Assembly (NCBI RefSeq): GCF_000425125.1
Contig: NZ_KE384310.1
Coordinates: 43,191-107,190, forward strand
DNA: 64,000 nucleotides
Direction of reading: 5' to 3'
DNA from: Paenibacillus taiwanensis DSM 18679
GTDB taxonomy: Bacteria; Bacillota; Bacilli; Paenibacillales; Paenibacillaceae
Part shown: positions 25,337 through 35,503 of the stretch, in pieces
Layout: each line of letters starts with the position of its first letter
Position numbering within the stretch: position 1 is the first letter of the stretch
The notes under the pieces: generated by a model
Told to the model about the DNA's origin: nothing
What the model saw: only the letters and a program-made list of their open reading frames with translations
Databases searched by the model: none
Made by a program: the position numbers and the translations under genes

Positions 25337-26161
25337 ATGAAACCGATTAATAAAGTACTAACACTTGCAGGCTCGGATTCCAGTGGTGGCGCAGGTATTC
25401 AAGCTGACTTGAAAACTTTTCAGGAGCGCGGTGTATACGGGATGACTGCGCTTACGACCATCGTTGCAATGGATCCAGACGATCAGTGGGCACATCGCGT
25501 GTTTCCGATTGCGCTATCCACGGTGGAGGAGCAATTAAAGACGATCTTATCCGTGGGCATTCAAGGGATGAAGACGGGAATGTTAGGTTCGATTGACATT
25601 ATTGAACTGGCCGCACGTACAATTGAGAGCTATAAGATTACAAACGTAGTCGTAGATCCAGTGATGATTTGTAAAGGTGCCGATGAGGCTCTGCATCCTG
25701 AGACAAACGAGGCGCTGCGTGATGTGCTTGTCCCACAAGCAACGGTAGTAACACCTAATCTGTTTGAAGCGGCGCAATTGGCAGGAACTGCTCCAATCCA
25801 TACGTTAGAGGATATGAAGCAGGCAGCTGTGCGCATTCATGAACTAGGTGCTAAGTATGTACTTGTGAAGGGTGGCTCGAAGATTGGCCTTCCGACTTCA
25901 ATTGACGTATTGTACGATGGTCGTAATTTCGAGATTTTGGAAGCCGATCTCATTTCGACAACGTATACACATGGCGCAGGCTGTACGTATTCCGCAGCGA
26001 TTACGGCAGAATTGGCTAAGGGCTACGATGTGGTTACAAGTATTCGCACAGCTAAGCGTTTTATTACAGAGGCCATTCGGTATTCGTTCTCTCTGAATCA
26101 ATACGTCGGTCCGCTGCGGCATAATGGACTGCGTCTCAAAGAGTCGGGGTCCGAAGAATAA
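25337..26161 (+). CDS. pdxK: Pyridoxine/pyridoxal/pyridoxamine kinase (ThiD-like PdxK)
   Basis: Ribokinase-fold kinase phosphorylating B6 vitamers. 274 residues from ATG 25337 behind AAAGGGGTAT. N-terminal LTLAGSDSSGGAGIQADLKTFQERGVYGMTALT is diagnostic of ThiD/PdxK. The anion-hole motif is THGAGCTYSAA, with a Cys after GAG as in the Bacillus PdxK subgroup rather than the usual ThiD. Overall it resembles B. subtilis PdxK more than ThiD, and no other thiamine gene is near. HMP kinase activity remains possible. Confidence 0.88.
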   Translation: MKPINKVLTLAGSDSSGGAGIQADLKTFQERGVYGMTALTTIVAMDPDDQWAHRVFPIALSTVEEQLKTILSVGIQGMKTGMLGSIDIIELAARTIESYKITNVVVDPVMICKGADEALHPETNEALRDVLVPQATVVTPNLFEAAQLAGTAPIHTLEDMKQAAVRIHELGAKYVLVKGGSKIGLPTSIDVLYDGRNFEILEADLISTTYTHGAGCTYSAAITAELAKGYDVVTSIRTAKRFITEAIRYSFSLNQYVGPLRHNGLRLKESGSEE

Positions 26162-26301
26162 GCTTCATTTTGAGGTTTACCTATCGGGTGCAGCTGCACA
26201 CAGGTGACGTTTCATGTTCTGACTGGGATAAGGATCTGAAAGAGCATAGGAATAGGTCATGGATCATCTCAAAGTTGTTCGTTTGCTATCCTGTTCGATA
26301 C

Positions 26302-26330
26302 TTGTGTGACAGGCGTTCCTATGTTACAAT
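26302..26330 (+). promoter_or_regulatory. Sigma-A promoter of secG
   Basis: TTGTGT (26302-26307), 17-bp spacer, TACAAT (26325-26330), 72 bp upstream of the secG start. Confidence 0.65.
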
Positions 26331-26401
26331 AATAATGCTGTTTTTAAGCTTATAAGCTTTTTGTGAACGTTCTTATGAGGTAACCATTAGGAGGTGGAAT
26401 C

Positions 26402-26638
26402 GTGGTCATTTTCTTCAAAATATTGCTCATTATTTTTTCGATCGGCTTGATTAGCGTAGTACTTCTGCAAAAGGGTAAAAGTGCTGGTCTTTCAGGCGCC
26501 ATCTCCGGCGGTGCAGAACATTTATTTGGAAAACAAAAAGCACGCGGTATGGATTTGGTATTACAACGATTAACAGTTGGATTGGCATCTGGATTCTTTA
26601 TTTTAGCTTTGATCGTGGCTTATTTCGTTAAAGCATAG
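26402..26638 (+). CDS. secG: Preprotein translocase subunit SecG
   Basis: 78-residue subunit of the SecYEG channel with two membrane segments ([22 protein letters not shown] and [23 protein letters not shown]). The loop between them, [26 protein letters not shown], is the conserved SecG signature. GTG start behind AGGAGGTGG. It sits upstream of rnr-smpB-ssrA, the usual Firmicute order, but has its own terminator. Confidence 0.95.
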   Translation: MVIFFKILLIIFSIGLISVVLLQKGKSAGLSGAISGGAEHLFGKQKARGMDLVLQRLTVGLASGFFILALIVAYFVKA

Positions 26639-26640
26639 GT

Positions 26641-26666
26641 ACGAATAGCATAAACGAATAGCATAA
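26641..26666 (+). repeat. Tandem 13-bp duplication
   Basis: ACGAATAGCATAA occurs twice with no gap (26641-26653 and 26654-26666), directly after the secG stop. Non-coding and likely a replication-slippage product. Confidence 0.85.
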
Positions 26667-26683
26667 TTATGGATAACAAGAAG

Positions 26684-26710
26684 CGGGAACCACAGGTTTC
26701 CGTTTTTTTT
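26684..26710 (+). terminator. Terminator of secG
   Basis: CGGGAACC (26684-26691) pairs with GGTTTCCG (26695-26702) with one G-U pair around a 3-nt loop, followed by eight Ts. Confidence 0.85.
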
Positions 26711-26903
26711 GTGCTATGAAGATGTAATACAGGGCTGTTTTTATTTCGAGCATTGTGGGGAATAGACTAAAGGGTGTAGGGTATGAGCCCTTTTACGGTA
26801 AGCTGTTCATTCGCACGGATGTCAGCAATTAATTTCGTGTATACTAAGATATATATTGGTATACTGTGCAGGTGGGTGAAGAGGCAGGGTGCGAGGTGAA
26901 GGA

Positions 26904-29900
26904 ATGATAACAGAACAGCAGATATTGGACTTTATGCGCGAAACGGCTTACAAGCCGATGACTTATCGGGAATTAGAGCAGCATTTTGACATATCGGATG
27001 CGGCGGCGTTTAAAGAACTACTGAAGACATTAACAGGACTTGAAGAGTCCGGTCATATTATTAGAAACCGTTCAGACCGCTACGGGGTCCCTGAACGAAT
27101 GAATTTGTTGCGCGGCAGGCTGCAGGCGCATGCGAAAGGGTTTGCCTTCTTGATTCCGGATGAGGAAGGGCATCCTGATGTATATATTCACGCAAACGAT
27201 TTGAAAACGGGAATGCACGGGGATATCGTGCTGGTACGAGTGACAAGTAAGGCGGCTGACAGCAATCGGATGGAGGGCGAAGTGATTCGTGTTGTTAAGC
27301 GGGCCATTGAGCAGGTTGTTGGTGTATTTCAAAATTTAGACTCTTACGGGTTCGTTATTCCTGATGATCGTCGTATTAATCGGGATGTGTTTATTCCGAA
27401 GGATAAATTTTTAGGTGCAGTTACGGGGCAGAAAGTTGTGGTTCGGATTGTTAATTATCCGGAAGGACGTGCAGCGGCAGAAGGGGAAGTCATCGAGATT
27501 CTCGGTCATAAGGATGACCCGGGCGTTGATATTTTGTCCATTATCCGCAAACACCAACTTCCGGAAGCGTTTCCGAGCGAAGTGATGGAGGCTGCGGAAT
27601 CGGTGCCGGACGCCATTAGCGAAGAAGAAATTATTAGCCAAGGCAGACGTGACCTGCGGGGATTGACGATCGTAACGATTGATGGCGAGGATGCAAAAGA
27701 TTTAGATGATGCTGTAAATGTCGAGAGGCTGCCTAACGGTAATTACAAGTTAGGGGTTCATATCGCAGATGTCGGCTATTATGTACCGGATGGCTCGGTA
27801 CTGGATCGTGAGGCTTATGCACGCGGGTGCAGTGTTTATTTGGTTGACAGAGTAATTCCGATGCTGCCGCACCGTCTATCTAATGGGATATGCTCCTTGA
27901 ATCCGCGAGTGGACCGGTTAACGTTGTCTTGTGAGATGGAATTTGATGACAAGGCTAAGCTGGTCAAGCACGATATTTTCCCGAGTGTGATTCGTACGGT
28001 AGAGCGGATGACGTATACCAATGTCCGCAAGATCGTGGAAGACGAAGACCCGGATGTACGCGCGCAATACGCTTATTTGGTTGATAATTTCATGTTGATG
28101 AAAGAGCTTGCGATAAAGCTGCGTGACAAGCGGATGCACCGCGGGGCAATTGATTTTGACTTCGAAGAATCCAAAGTTCTTGTCGATGAAGAGGGCAAGG
28201 CTATTGATATCGTGAAGCGCGAACGTTCGATTGCTGAGAAGATGATCGAGGAATTTATGCTAGCCGCTAATGAAACGGTGGCGGAGCATTTTCACTGGCT
28301 GCGCGTGCCCTTCATTTATCGTATTCATGAAGAGCCGGATAGCGAGAAGCTGTTTAGCTTTATGACCTTTACTGCCAATTTTGGTTATGTTGTAAAGGGC
28401 AAAGGAAATTCGGTTCATCCGCGAGCGCTGCAATCCTTGTTGGAAGAAATCGAAGGAACACGCGAGCAGACTGTCATTAGTACGATGATGCTGCGCTCGA
28501 TGCGTCAAGCCAAATATGATGCGGAAAGCACAGGCCATTTTGGATTGGCTGCGGAGTATTATACACACTTCACATCACCAATTCGCCGTTACCCTGACTT
28601 AGTCATTCACCGTGTCATGCGTGAGGTGATTGATAACGGCGGTGCACTGCCTGAGAAGCGGCATGAGCAGTTGCAAGCGCGCATGGCGGATATAGCCAAG
28701 CAATCGTCGGAGCGGGAACGTGTCGCGGTAGACGCCGAACGTGATGTGGAGCAGATGAAAAAAGCAGAATACATGCTGGATAAAGTCGGCGAAGAATTTG
28801 ACGGCATTATTAGCAGTGTGACCAGCTTCGGGATGTTTATTGAGCTGGAAAATACGGTAGAGGGTCTAATTCGATTAAGCGAAATGTCGGATGACTACTA
28901 TCATTTCCATGAACAGCATATGATGCTCCTTGGCGAGCGTACGTCCAACATGTTTAGAATTGGCGACGCTGTTCGGATTCGTGTAGCACGTGTAAGCATG
29001 GATGACCATACGATTGACTTTGAGCTTGCTGATAGCTCACCGCGCAATCGAGGCGCAGGCCGCGAGTTCGGCTTTGAACGCCGTAAGCGTGGCAGGAGCG
29101 AGTCGCGTGACGGCGGTCACGATGGCCGCAGTCAAGGTGGCGCAGGCCGTGGACGTGATAGTGGCAGCCAGTTCGGCCGTGCGGGTCGCGGGGGCGGCAA
29201 TGGTGCGCCAGGCGGACGACCAGCCCGAGGCGGCAGCGCAGCTGGCCAAGGAGGCCGTGGAGCGCGTGACGGCCAAGGCCATGCAGGCGGGCGCGGACGT
29301 GATGGCCGCGGTCAAGGCGGCGGAGGTCCGTTCGGCCAAAGCAGCCGTGGGACAGGCGGGCGTTCAGGCCGAAGCGGGCAGAGCGATGGTGGGTTCCGCC
29401 GTGACCATGGTGGAGGACAAGGGCGACAAGCCGATGGTATTCGCGCTGACCGTAGAGGTCCGGACGGACGCGAGCTTCAGGGAGCGGACGCAGCAGCTTA
29501 TAACCAATTCGGGGCTGATTCTGTACTGAAGCAGCGCGGCGGCTATGGAAAAGAGGACGCAAGTTTACCGTCCCAGTTCCCTATAGACGCATATCCGGAG
29601 CGACATCAGGACAACGCCGGTGAGGAATGGTTGAACAGGTCTGGTCATCGTGAACGCCAGGGGAACGGCCGTGCAGGCGGCAGAAACCGTGCCCATCAAG
29701 GGTCCGTTAATCCTTATGAGAAGCGTTCGGGTGGACACAAGCCTGCTAAGGGCAAACACGGCATTCAATTTGGCCAAGGTGGGGGCCAAGGGGAAGAATC
29801 CTCTCGTTCAGCTGCTCCATCAGACGATGCCAATTGGGTTGATCGTCTGATCAACAATGCGGAGCAAGAAGCTAAACGCGGGCAGGGAGCCTTTGATTTT

Positions 29901-30167
29901 GGCTCTGGTCGCGGTGGCTATGGCCGCAGAGGCGGAGCTGGTGGCTTTGGCGACTCGTCAGATCACAAGCGTGGAGGCGATTATCGCTCTGGCCGCGGCA
30001 AGATGACGGGCGGCAAGAAGGGACGCAAGACCACTTCGGAAAGCGGCATCTTTATCGGCGAGCCGAACGCGCAAGCGCGCAAGCAAGCTAAATCCGCTGA
30101 TCAAGCGGCTCGGAAAAAAGGCAAGTCCAACAGCGGAACGGCTAAATTTGTACGTAAAAATCGCTAA
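26904..30167 (+). CDS. rnr: Ribonuclease R with a long RGG-rich C-terminal extension
   Basis: Processive 3'-5' exoribonuclease that degrades structured RNA and, with tmRNA/SmpB, non-stop messages. ATG 26904 behind GAGGTGAAGGA; GTG 26889 would add five residues. Order: N-terminal winged helix, cold-shock domains, RNB catalytic domain with [14 protein letters not shown] (metal-binding Asp cluster), and an S1 domain ([28 protein letters not shown]) ending near residue 710. About 375 further residues are low complexity: RGG/GRG-type repeats from about 29040 to 29500, then a Q/G/K-rich stretch ending in a basic KKGRK...KFVRKNR tail. At 1087 residues it is far longer than a standard RNase R of about 750-820. 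Confidence 0.95.
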   Translation: MITEQQILDFMRETAYKPMTYRELEQHFDISDAAAFKELLKTLTGLEESGHIIRNRSDRYGVPERMNLLRGRLQAHAKGFAFLIPDEEGHPDVYIHANDLKTGMHGDIVLVRVTSKAADSNRMEGEVIRVVKRAIEQVVGVFQNLDSYGFVIPDDRRINRDVFIPKDKFLGAVTGQKVVVRIVNYPEGRAAAEGEVIEILGHKDDPGVDILSIIRKHQLPEAFPSEVMEAAESVPDAISEEEIISQGRRDLRGLTIVTIDGEDAKDLDDAVNVERLPNGNYKLGVHIADVGYYVPDGSVLDREAYARGCSVYLVDRVIPMLPHRLSNGICSLNPRVDRLTLSCEMEFDDKAKLVKHDIFPSVIRTVERMTYTNVRKIVEDEDPDVRAQYAYLVDNFMLMKELAIKLRDKRMHRGAIDFDFEESKVLVDEEGKAIDIVKRERSIAEKMIEEFMLAANETVAEHFHWLRVPFIYRIHEEPDSEKLFSFMTFTANFGYVVKGKGNSVHPRALQSLLEEIEGTREQTVISTMMLRSMRQAKYDAESTGHFGLAAEYYTHFTSPIRRYPDLVIHRVMREVIDNGGALPEKRHEQLQARMADIAKQSSERERVAVDAERDVEQMKKAEYMLDKVGEEFDGIISSVTSFGMFIELENTVEGLIRLSEMSDDYYHFHEQHMMLLGERTSNMFRIGDAVRIRVARVSMDDHTIDFELADSSPRNRGAGREFGFERRKRGRSESRDGGHDGRSQGGAGRGRDSGSQFGRAGRGGGNGAPGGRPARGGSAAGQGGRGARDGQGHAGGRGRDGRGQGGGGPFGQSSRGTGGRSGRSGQSDGGFRRDHGGGQGRQADGIRADRRGPDGRELQGADAAAYNQFGADSVLKQRGGYGKEDASLPSQFPIDAYPERHQDNAGEEWLNRSGHRERQGNGRAGGRNRAHQGSVNPYEKRSGGHKPAKGKHGIQFGQGGGQGEESSRSAAPSDDANWVDRLINNAEQEAKRGQGAFDFGSGRGGYGRRGGAGGFGDSSDHKRGGDYRSGRGKMTGGKKGRKTTSESGIFIGEPNAQARKQAKSADQAARKKGKSNSGTAKFVRKNR

Positions 30168-30614
30168 GTGCAAAAGCAGTTTTTTAAGAAAATTGTATGT
30201 CAAAGCTTATTATGGAGAGTTTCATTAGGGGTTGTCATGCACTAGTGGATGTATGCGATTCAGTGACTGGGAGCTTTCAGAGCCGCGTTATGGAGCGGTT
30301 TTGGAGGCTCTCTTTCGCATGTATGAAGAGGCTGGTTTGCGACAACTTTAGAACGAGAACAATGGGGCTGGGGCTTCTAGTTCTTTTGGTACGAATGAAT
30401 TGTGATAAAGAAGTGTTGGTGTGAAATGTCCAGTGTAAATAAGGGGAAGATGGTAAGAAAGTTGAGCTTGGGTTAAGGTAAGGCAAATGTGGTTCGAGAA
30501 AGCTGTAGAAGTTTGCTGCGAGTCACGGTTGAAAATGGAGGGTGTACGTGATGTGCATATGGAGGTTTAGTTAAGCGGGTCATTTAAATAGCGATGTACA
30601 ACTGTGGGAATAGC
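30168..30614. other. rnr-smpB intergenic region
   Basis: No gene supported. A weak hairpin around 30271-30310 (GAGC...GCTC with an inner GCCGC/GCGGTT) lacks a T-run. The small frame at 30197-30424 has no ribosome binding site and an atypical composition. Confidence 0.5.
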
Positions 30615-30644
30615 TTGAGTGAGTAGTACTTTATTTGGTACAAT
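30615..30644 (+). promoter_or_regulatory. Sigma-A promoter of smpB
   Basis: TTGAGT (30615-30620), 18-bp spacer, TACAAT (30639-30644), about 160 bp upstream of smpB. Confidence 0.6.
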
Positions 30645-30801
30645 AGAAGTCTAGTCGTTGTTTTGTGGTGTGGAATGCTGGAATGTTCGCATGCGTAGCT
30701 TTAGCAACTATTCGATTTACCTACATATAAAGAACGAGCGTTAGAACAAATTATATTTTTAAAACAAGCATGGATAGGTCTTAACGTTGGAGGGGATAAT
30801 C

Positions 30802-31275
30802 ATGGGTAAGAAAAGTGAAAATAAAGTGCTAGCCCAGAATAAAAAAGCGTCCCATGATTATTTTATCGAGGACACATATGAAGCGGGCATGGTGCTGACA
30901 GGTACGGAAATAAAGTCTTTGCGTCTGGGTAAAGCCAATATCGGTGACTCATTTGCAACGATCCGTAAAGGTGAAGTGTTCATTCACAACATGCACATCA
31001 GTCCGTTTGAGCAGGGGAATCGATTCAATCCCACGGACCCAACACGTGCACGCAAGCTGCTGCTTCACAAATCGCAAATTAGCAAGCTGATTGGTCAGAC
31101 CAAACAAGAGGGCTACACGCTTGTACCGCTTAAAATATATGTTCGTAATGGCTTTGCCAAGCTGTTGATCGGACTTGGTCGTGGTAAGAAAAATTACGAC
31201 AAGCGCGAGACGGCTGCCAAGCGTGATGCGGATCGTCAAATTCAGCGGGCGTTGCGGGAGAAGCAGAAGTATTAA
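30802..31275 (+). CDS. smpB: SsrA-binding protein SmpB
   Basis: RNA-binding protein that brings tmRNA into stalled ribosomes. 157 residues from ATG 30802, 6 bp behind GGAGGGG. Conserved OB-fold motifs: [36 protein letters not shown] and [12 protein letters not shown]. The basic C-terminal tail [17 protein letters not shown] enters the mRNA channel. It lies just upstream of ssrA, its functional partner. Confidence 0.97.
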   Translation: MGKKSENKVLAQNKKASHDYFIEDTYEAGMVLTGTEIKSLRLGKANIGDSFATIRKGEVFIHNMHISPFEQGNRFNPTDPTRARKLLLHKSQISKLIGQTKQEGYTLVPLKIYVRNGFAKLLIGLGRGKKNYDKRETAAKRDADRQIQRALREKQKY

Positions 31276-31649
31276 GGTAAGCTCATGAAGCATGATGCAA
31301 GCCTTGTGCAAGCAACACAAACCAATATACGGCTTAAGTCATACACTTTTGAGTATTGGTACGAGAGGTATGTGGCATGCTAGAGTATGACGTGGCAGCA
31401 CTCTCAGATGATTCCAAGGAAAAGGAATGTAGCGCTGGCAACAAGTTGGCTAACACCATTTCTATATCTGTGTTATAATAAGTTTGTCGGTAACGATAAC
31501 AAGCTTACCTGCTTGGCATAATCGAGGCTGACATGTGAGTTACATTGACAATTGCATAGTGTGGAAGGAAATACACTATCGTGTCTTACTTTTCTCTTTA
31601 ATTCAAGACCCAACTCCCCAGATTGGCGAGATGTGTCGCTTATCATTAT
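31276..31649. other. smpB-ssrA intergenic region with an extended -10
   Basis: No gene. TGTTATAAT at 31471-31479 is an extended -10, with a poor -35 (TAACAC at 17 bp). A TTGACA at 31545-31550 has no good -10 at normal spacing. Either could drive a tmRNA precursor with a 5' leader removed by RNase P. Confidence 0.4.
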
Positions 31650-32014
31650 GGGGGCGTTCTTGGATTCGACGGGGATAGTTCGGGCGCGGGTAGCGGGTAG
31701 TGGGGCTGCGTCCACTTCAACAACGCGAACGCCTATTTAAACGGCAAACAACAAACAAACTACGCTTTAGCAGCTTAATAACCTGTTAGCGTGCTTCTAC
31801 TCTCCATCGCCCATGTGGCGGGATAGGGGCTCAACTTTAGTGGGATACGCTGTCACATCTCCGCCTGAGGTGTGCTGAAGAAGACAATCAGGCTGACCCA
31901 AAGCATAGCCGGTTACGGGGCGCTGCTCGGGTGACATCAAAACTGTAGCTACACCCGTAGAAGCCTGTGTTGCGTTATCTTCGGACAGGGGTTCGACTCC
32001 CCTCGCCTCCACCA
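31650..32014 (+). ncRNA. ssrA: Transfer-messenger RNA (tmRNA, SsrA)
   Basis: One-piece tmRNA of 365 nt. The 5' end GGGGGCG pairs with the 3' CGCCTCC before ACCA; TTCGACGGGG and GGTTCGACTCCCC are the 5' and T-arm signatures. The tag frame at 31743-31778 reads GKQQTNYALAA followed by TAA, ending in the LAA-type degron recognised by ClpXP. It releases stalled ribosomes and tags the nascent chain. The last 16 bases recur exactly at 36481-36496 and mark an integration site. Confidence 0.97.
31999..32014 (+). repeat. Putative attL: 16-bp tmRNA 3' end
   Basis: CCCCTCGCCTCCACCA, the end of ssrA. An identical copy at 36481-36496 in the same orientation brackets the TetR-ABC cargo. tmRNA 3' ends are known attachment sites for tyrosine-recombinase elements. 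Confidence 0.7.
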
Positions 32015-32024
32015 AACCTGAAAG

Positions 32025-32050
32025 AGCCGACCGCAAGAGGTCGGCTTTTT
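32025..32050 (+). terminator. Terminator of ssrA
   Basis: AGCCGACC (32025-32032) pairs with GGTCGGCT (32039-32046) around GCAAGA, followed by Ts. Confidence 0.9.
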
Positions 32051-32319
32051 GCATTGGAACGGGATAAAGGGAGTTGAACCACTGTAGGAGTTCGTCCGCG
32101 CGCGTAGACATCAGGTATGATTAATAAATTCAACGACTATTTCCCAGAAAATTTGTCGGAGATTTAATAGAAAATATATGATTTCTGATTACATATTCGA
32201 TACACGTTGAGACAGTAATGTTAATAGAACAGATACGTTTTAATAGAGTACATCGGGGCAAAAGTTCTTTTTTATTGATGTGTTTAGGTGAACATTTTTT
32301 GACGTAATTTAGAATGCCC
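32051..32319. other. Left edge of the ssrA island, no gene seen
   Basis: About 270 bp of AT-rich sequence between the ssrA terminator and the tetR promoter. No integrase or fragment of one is visible. Confidence 0.5.
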
Positions 32320-32347
32320 TTGACATCACAAACTAGCATGTTACTAT
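32320..32347 (+). promoter_or_regulatory. Promoter of the island TetR-ABC operon
   Basis: Perfect -35 TTGACA (32320-32325), 16-bp spacer, TACTAT (32342-32347). The TetR-type operator begins directly after the -10. Confidence 0.72.
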
Positions 32348-32374
32348 TTAACCGACAGGCAGTCGGTCGGTTAA
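32348..32374 (+). promoter_or_regulatory. TetR-type operator upstream of the island regulator
   Basis: Inverted arms TTAACCGAC (32348-32356) and GTCGGTTAA (32366-32374); a nested ACCGAC/GTCGGT pair is also present. It overlaps the expected transcription start, so autorepression is likely. Confidence 0.7.
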
Positions 32375-32389
32375 GAAGGAGGTATTAGA

Positions 32390-33040
32390 ATGAGAGTTGT
32401 AAAAGAAGCCGAGGAACGCAGGAACGAAATACTTGACGCGGCGGATAAACTTTTTGGTCAGAAAGGCTTTGACGGTACGAGTACAAACGATATTCTCGAA
32501 AAGGTCGGAATTGCGCGGGGAACGCTGTATTATCACTTCAAGTCTAAGGAGGATATTATGAACGCGCTAATTGAGCGGTATAGTGTTCGTCTTTTAAGTG
32601 CGGCACAGGAAATTGGCGCAAACAAGAGCATTGCCTTAAATGAGCGCATTATTGGCGTTGTAATGGCCCTGAACATAAGTGACGGAAGCAACAAAGAAAT
32701 TATGGAACACATGCACAAGCCGCAGAACGCGCTTATGCATCAGAAAATACAAAAGGTCATCATCAATGGCGTTCCCCCGATACTGACGGGAATAATCCGC
32801 GAGGGTATTGAGCAAGGATTGTTCAGCACGCCGTTCCCGTATGAATGCATGGAAATGGTCGTGGTATATATGAATACCATTTTTGATGATGATATGGTTG
32901 AAATGACGAACGAGGGGCGGGCTTCACGCATGCATGCATTTGTTTTCAACGTAGAAAGGCTGCTTGGTGCTGAAAGCGGAAGTCTAATGTCTGTCGTTAT
33001 GCAGATGTTCGACAGCGGGAATGGACGCAGCAATGAATAA
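32390..33040 (+). CDS. TetR/AcrR family transcriptional regulator (island)
   Basis: 216 residues from ATG 32390 behind AGAAGGAGG. The N-terminal HTH is canonical: RRNEILDAADKLFGQKGFDGTSTNDILEKVGIARGTLYYHFKSKEDI. The ligand-binding domain is variable. It lies upstream of a FtsX-type exporter on the same strand with an operator over its promoter, so it most likely represses its own operon until an inducer binds. The 51 codons after its stop (33041-33193) stay open in the same frame (LTEEEYTRASDF...ILLCITSVILYNLKSVKKLE) and look like the remnant of a small membrane protein. Confidence 0.9.
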   Translation: MRVVKEAEERRNEILDAADKLFGQKGFDGTSTNDILEKVGIARGTLYYHFKSKEDIMNALIERYSVRLLSAAQEIGANKSIALNERIIGVVMALNISDGSNKEIMEHMHKPQNALMHQKIQKVIINGVPPILTGIIREGIEQGLFSTPFPYECMEMVVVYMNTIFDDDMVEMTNEGRASRMHAFVFNVERLLGAESGSLMSVVMQMFDSGNGRSNE

Positions 33041-33180
33041 TTTGGGACGGTTGCGGATTTGCTTACCGAGGAGGAGTACACAAGGGCAAGTGATTTCACA
33101 GCTGGGATTTTGTTATGTATTACTTCAGTAATTCTGTACAACTTGAAATCGGTTAAAAAGCTTGAAAACAGAGGTGACTT

Positions 33181-35499
33181 ATGTATAACAGAATAATCCG
33201 TAATGACATTTTAAAGAGCAAGGCTATTACGCTGACAACAATCATATTTATCGCTGCCTCGGCTATGCTTGTTTCGCTTGCGGCTATACTCGTCGTCAAT
33301 CTTTCGGGTGCGCTAGATACGCTTATGAAACAAGCTAAAACTCCGCATTTTATGCAGATGCACTCGGGTGAAATTGATATTGCGCGGCTCACATCTTTTG
33401 CAAAGCAAAATAACAATGTCGATGATTTTCAGGTGATTGAATTTCTCAACATGGACGGTGCACAGATTATTTTGGACGGTAGTTCGCTTGCAAATAGTGT
33501 TCAGGATAATGGTTTCAGCATACAGAGCGAAAAATTCGATTATCTCCTTGATCTTAACGGAAACATCATAAACGTAACCAACGGCGAACTTTATGTTCCA
33601 ATAAGCTATATGAGGGACAAGACCACAAAGGTCGGTGATAGGGCAGTAATAAGCGGAAAGGAATTTACAGTGGCGGGATTTCTCCGAGATTCGCAGATGA
33701 ATTCCACGCTCTCCGCGTCAAAGAGATTTCTTGTCAGTAAAGATGATTACACGGAAATAAAAAACCTTGGAAGTACGGAGTATCTGATTGAGTTCAGATT
33801 AAAGGATTTGTCGGCGCTCGGCGCATTTGAGACTGCTTATGCTTCCGCAGGACTTGAGGCCAACGGACCAACGGTTACATATCGACTTTTCAAAATGATG
33901 AATGCACTTTCAGATGGGATGATGACTGCGGTTATACTTCTTGTGAGCGCACTTGTCGTTGCAATCGCATTCATGTGCATACGCTTTACGCTCCTTGCGA
34001 AAATCGAAGATGACTACCGCGAAATTGGCGTTATGAAGGCAATAGGATTGCGTGTTTCCGACATAAAAAAGATTTATCTAGCGAAATACGCAGCGATTGC
34101 GGCGGTAGGCAGTCTTCTCGGTTTTGTACTTTCGATTATGTTCAAAGGCATGCTTCTTGAAAATATCCGGCTTTATATGGGTGAAAGTGGAGATTCTTCT
34201 TTTGCCTTGCTTTTCGGAATAATCGGTATACTGCTTGTATTCCTTGCCATTATTGCTTATGTAAGTGGAGTGCTGAGACGCTTTCGGAAAATATCCGCTG
34301 CGGAAGCAATACGCTTTGGCACTTCTCAGGAAAAAGACGTGGGCGCAAAGCACTTTTGCCTGAGCGGGAACAGGCTGCTGCACACGAATGTTTTTCTTGG
34401 TATCAAAGATGTTCTCGCAAGGAAAAGACTTTACGCCACAATGCTTGCGGTGCTGGTGATTTCGGCATTTATCATTATTGTACCGCAGAACCTGTACAAC
34501 ACGATTTCCTCAAAAAGCTTTAGCAAATATATGGGGATTGGGAACTACGATATGCGTATTGATATTCAGCAGACCGACAATATCTCTGAAAAAGCCGCTG
34601 AAATTATTAAAATGTTGAACAGTGACCGTACCATTTCAAAGTATGCCGTCCTTACAACAAAAACATTCAAAGTAAAAACGGAGGACAGATCGGAGGAAAA
34701 TATAAAAGTTGAACTCGGCGACCATTCGATATTTCCTATAGAATACTCCGGGGGCAGAGCACCCTCCGCAGAAAACGAAATTGCACTTTCGGTTTTGAAC
34801 GCCAATGAGCTGAGCAAAAAGGTCGGTGATGTTATTACGCTAGTGATGGAGGGGAAAGAGAAAAATCTCACGATAAGCGGAATTTATTCCGACATTACCA
34901 ACGGCGGCAAAACTGCAAAGGCTGTTTTTACCGATAATTCGGCAGACATTATGTGGAGCATTATCTGCGCGGAGCTTTCGGATAAATCTCTTGTCGAAGA
35001 AAGAACTTCGGAATATGCGAGCAGGTTTGTTTTTGTGAAGATTTCAAACATTGATGAATTTGTTACACAGACATTCGGCTCGATAATAAACTCCGTCAAA
35101 AAGGCCTCTAGTGCCGCAATTGCCGTTGCGCTCATTATTACGGTACTGGTTACACTGTTGTTTATGAAAATGCTTGTCGCAAAAGACAGATATTCCATTG
35201 CCGTCATGAAAGCGTTTGGTTTTACAAACTCGGATATTAGAGCGCAGTATGTTTCGCGTTCGGTATTCGTTCTAATTGTCGGAATTGTTCTCGGCACGCT
35301 TCTGGCCAACACTCTCGGAGAGATACTTGCGGGCATGGTGATCTCCTCCTTTGGGGCTTCGACGTTTAAGTTTGCGATCCATCCGCTTTCGGCGTATCTG
35401 TTTAGTCCATTAATGATGATATGCTCGGTACTTATCGCAACAATGATCGGCACATCAGGCGCGGGACAAATAAAAATTTCAGAGAATATAAAGGAGTAG
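33181..35499 (+). CDS. FtsX-like ABC transporter permease
   Basis: 772-residue MacB/FtsX-type permease. ATG 33181 follows AGAGGTGA. N-terminal membrane segment (ITLTTIIFIAASAMLVSLAAILVV), a large extracytoplasmic domain, a first FtsX core near residues 240-370 (MTAVILLVSALVVAIAFMCIRF, then EIGVMKAIGLRVSDIKKIYLAKYAAIA), and a second core at the C-terminus (IAVALIITVLVTLLFMKM, IAVMKAFGFTNSDIRAQYVSRSVF). This ten-segment duplicated layout is seen in peptide/bacteriocin efflux systems. Frequent ATA isoleucine codons and style resemble Clostridia more than the flanking genes, which suggests transfer. Confidence 0.92.
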   Translation: MYNRIIRNDILKSKAITLTTIIFIAASAMLVSLAAILVVNLSGALDTLMKQAKTPHFMQMHSGEIDIARLTSFAKQNNNVDDFQVIEFLNMDGAQIILDGSSLANSVQDNGFSIQSEKFDYLLDLNGNIINVTNGELYVPISYMRDKTTKVGDRAVISGKEFTVAGFLRDSQMNSTLSASKRFLVSKDDYTEIKNLGSTEYLIEFRLKDLSALGAFETAYASAGLEANGPTVTYRLFKMMNALSDGMMTAVILLVSALVVAIAFMCIRFTLLAKIEDDYREIGVMKAIGLRVSDIKKIYLAKYAAIAAVGSLLGFVLSIMFKGMLLENIRLYMGESGDSSFALLFGIIGILLVFLAIIAYVSGVLRRFRKISAAEAIRFGTSQEKDVGAKHFCLSGNRLLHTNVFLGIKDVLARKRLYATMLAVLVISAFIIIVPQNLYNTISSKSFSKYMGIGNYDMRIDIQQTDNISEKAAEIIKMLNSDRTISKYAVLTTKTFKVKTEDRSEENIKVELGDHSIFPIEYSGGRAPSAENEIALSVLNANELSKKVGDVITLVMEGKEKNLTISGIYSDITNGGKTAKAVFTDNSADIMWSIICAELSDKSLVEERTSEYASRFVFVKISNIDEFVTQTFGSIINSVKKASSAAIAVALIITVLVTLLFMKMLVAKDRYSIAVMKAFGFTNSDIRAQYVSRSVFVLIVGIVLGTLLANTLGEILAGMVISSFGASTFKFAIHPLSAYLFSPLMMICSVLIATMIGTSGAGQIKISENIKE

Positions 35500-35503
35500 G
35501 CAT

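Noticed and set aside
29002..29529. 175-codon plus-strand frame inside rnr
   Set aside because: Alternate frame of the GC-rich RGG-coding repeats; Ala/Val-rich low complexity and no ribosome binding site.
30197..30424. 75-codon frame between rnr and smpB
   Set aside because: No ribosome binding site, many Cys/Met/Trp codons in an odd mix, and it overlaps a hairpin.
31545..31577. TTGACA plus TACACT as the ssrA promoter
   Set aside because: Spacer would be 21 bp, too long for sigma-A; kept only as a remark.
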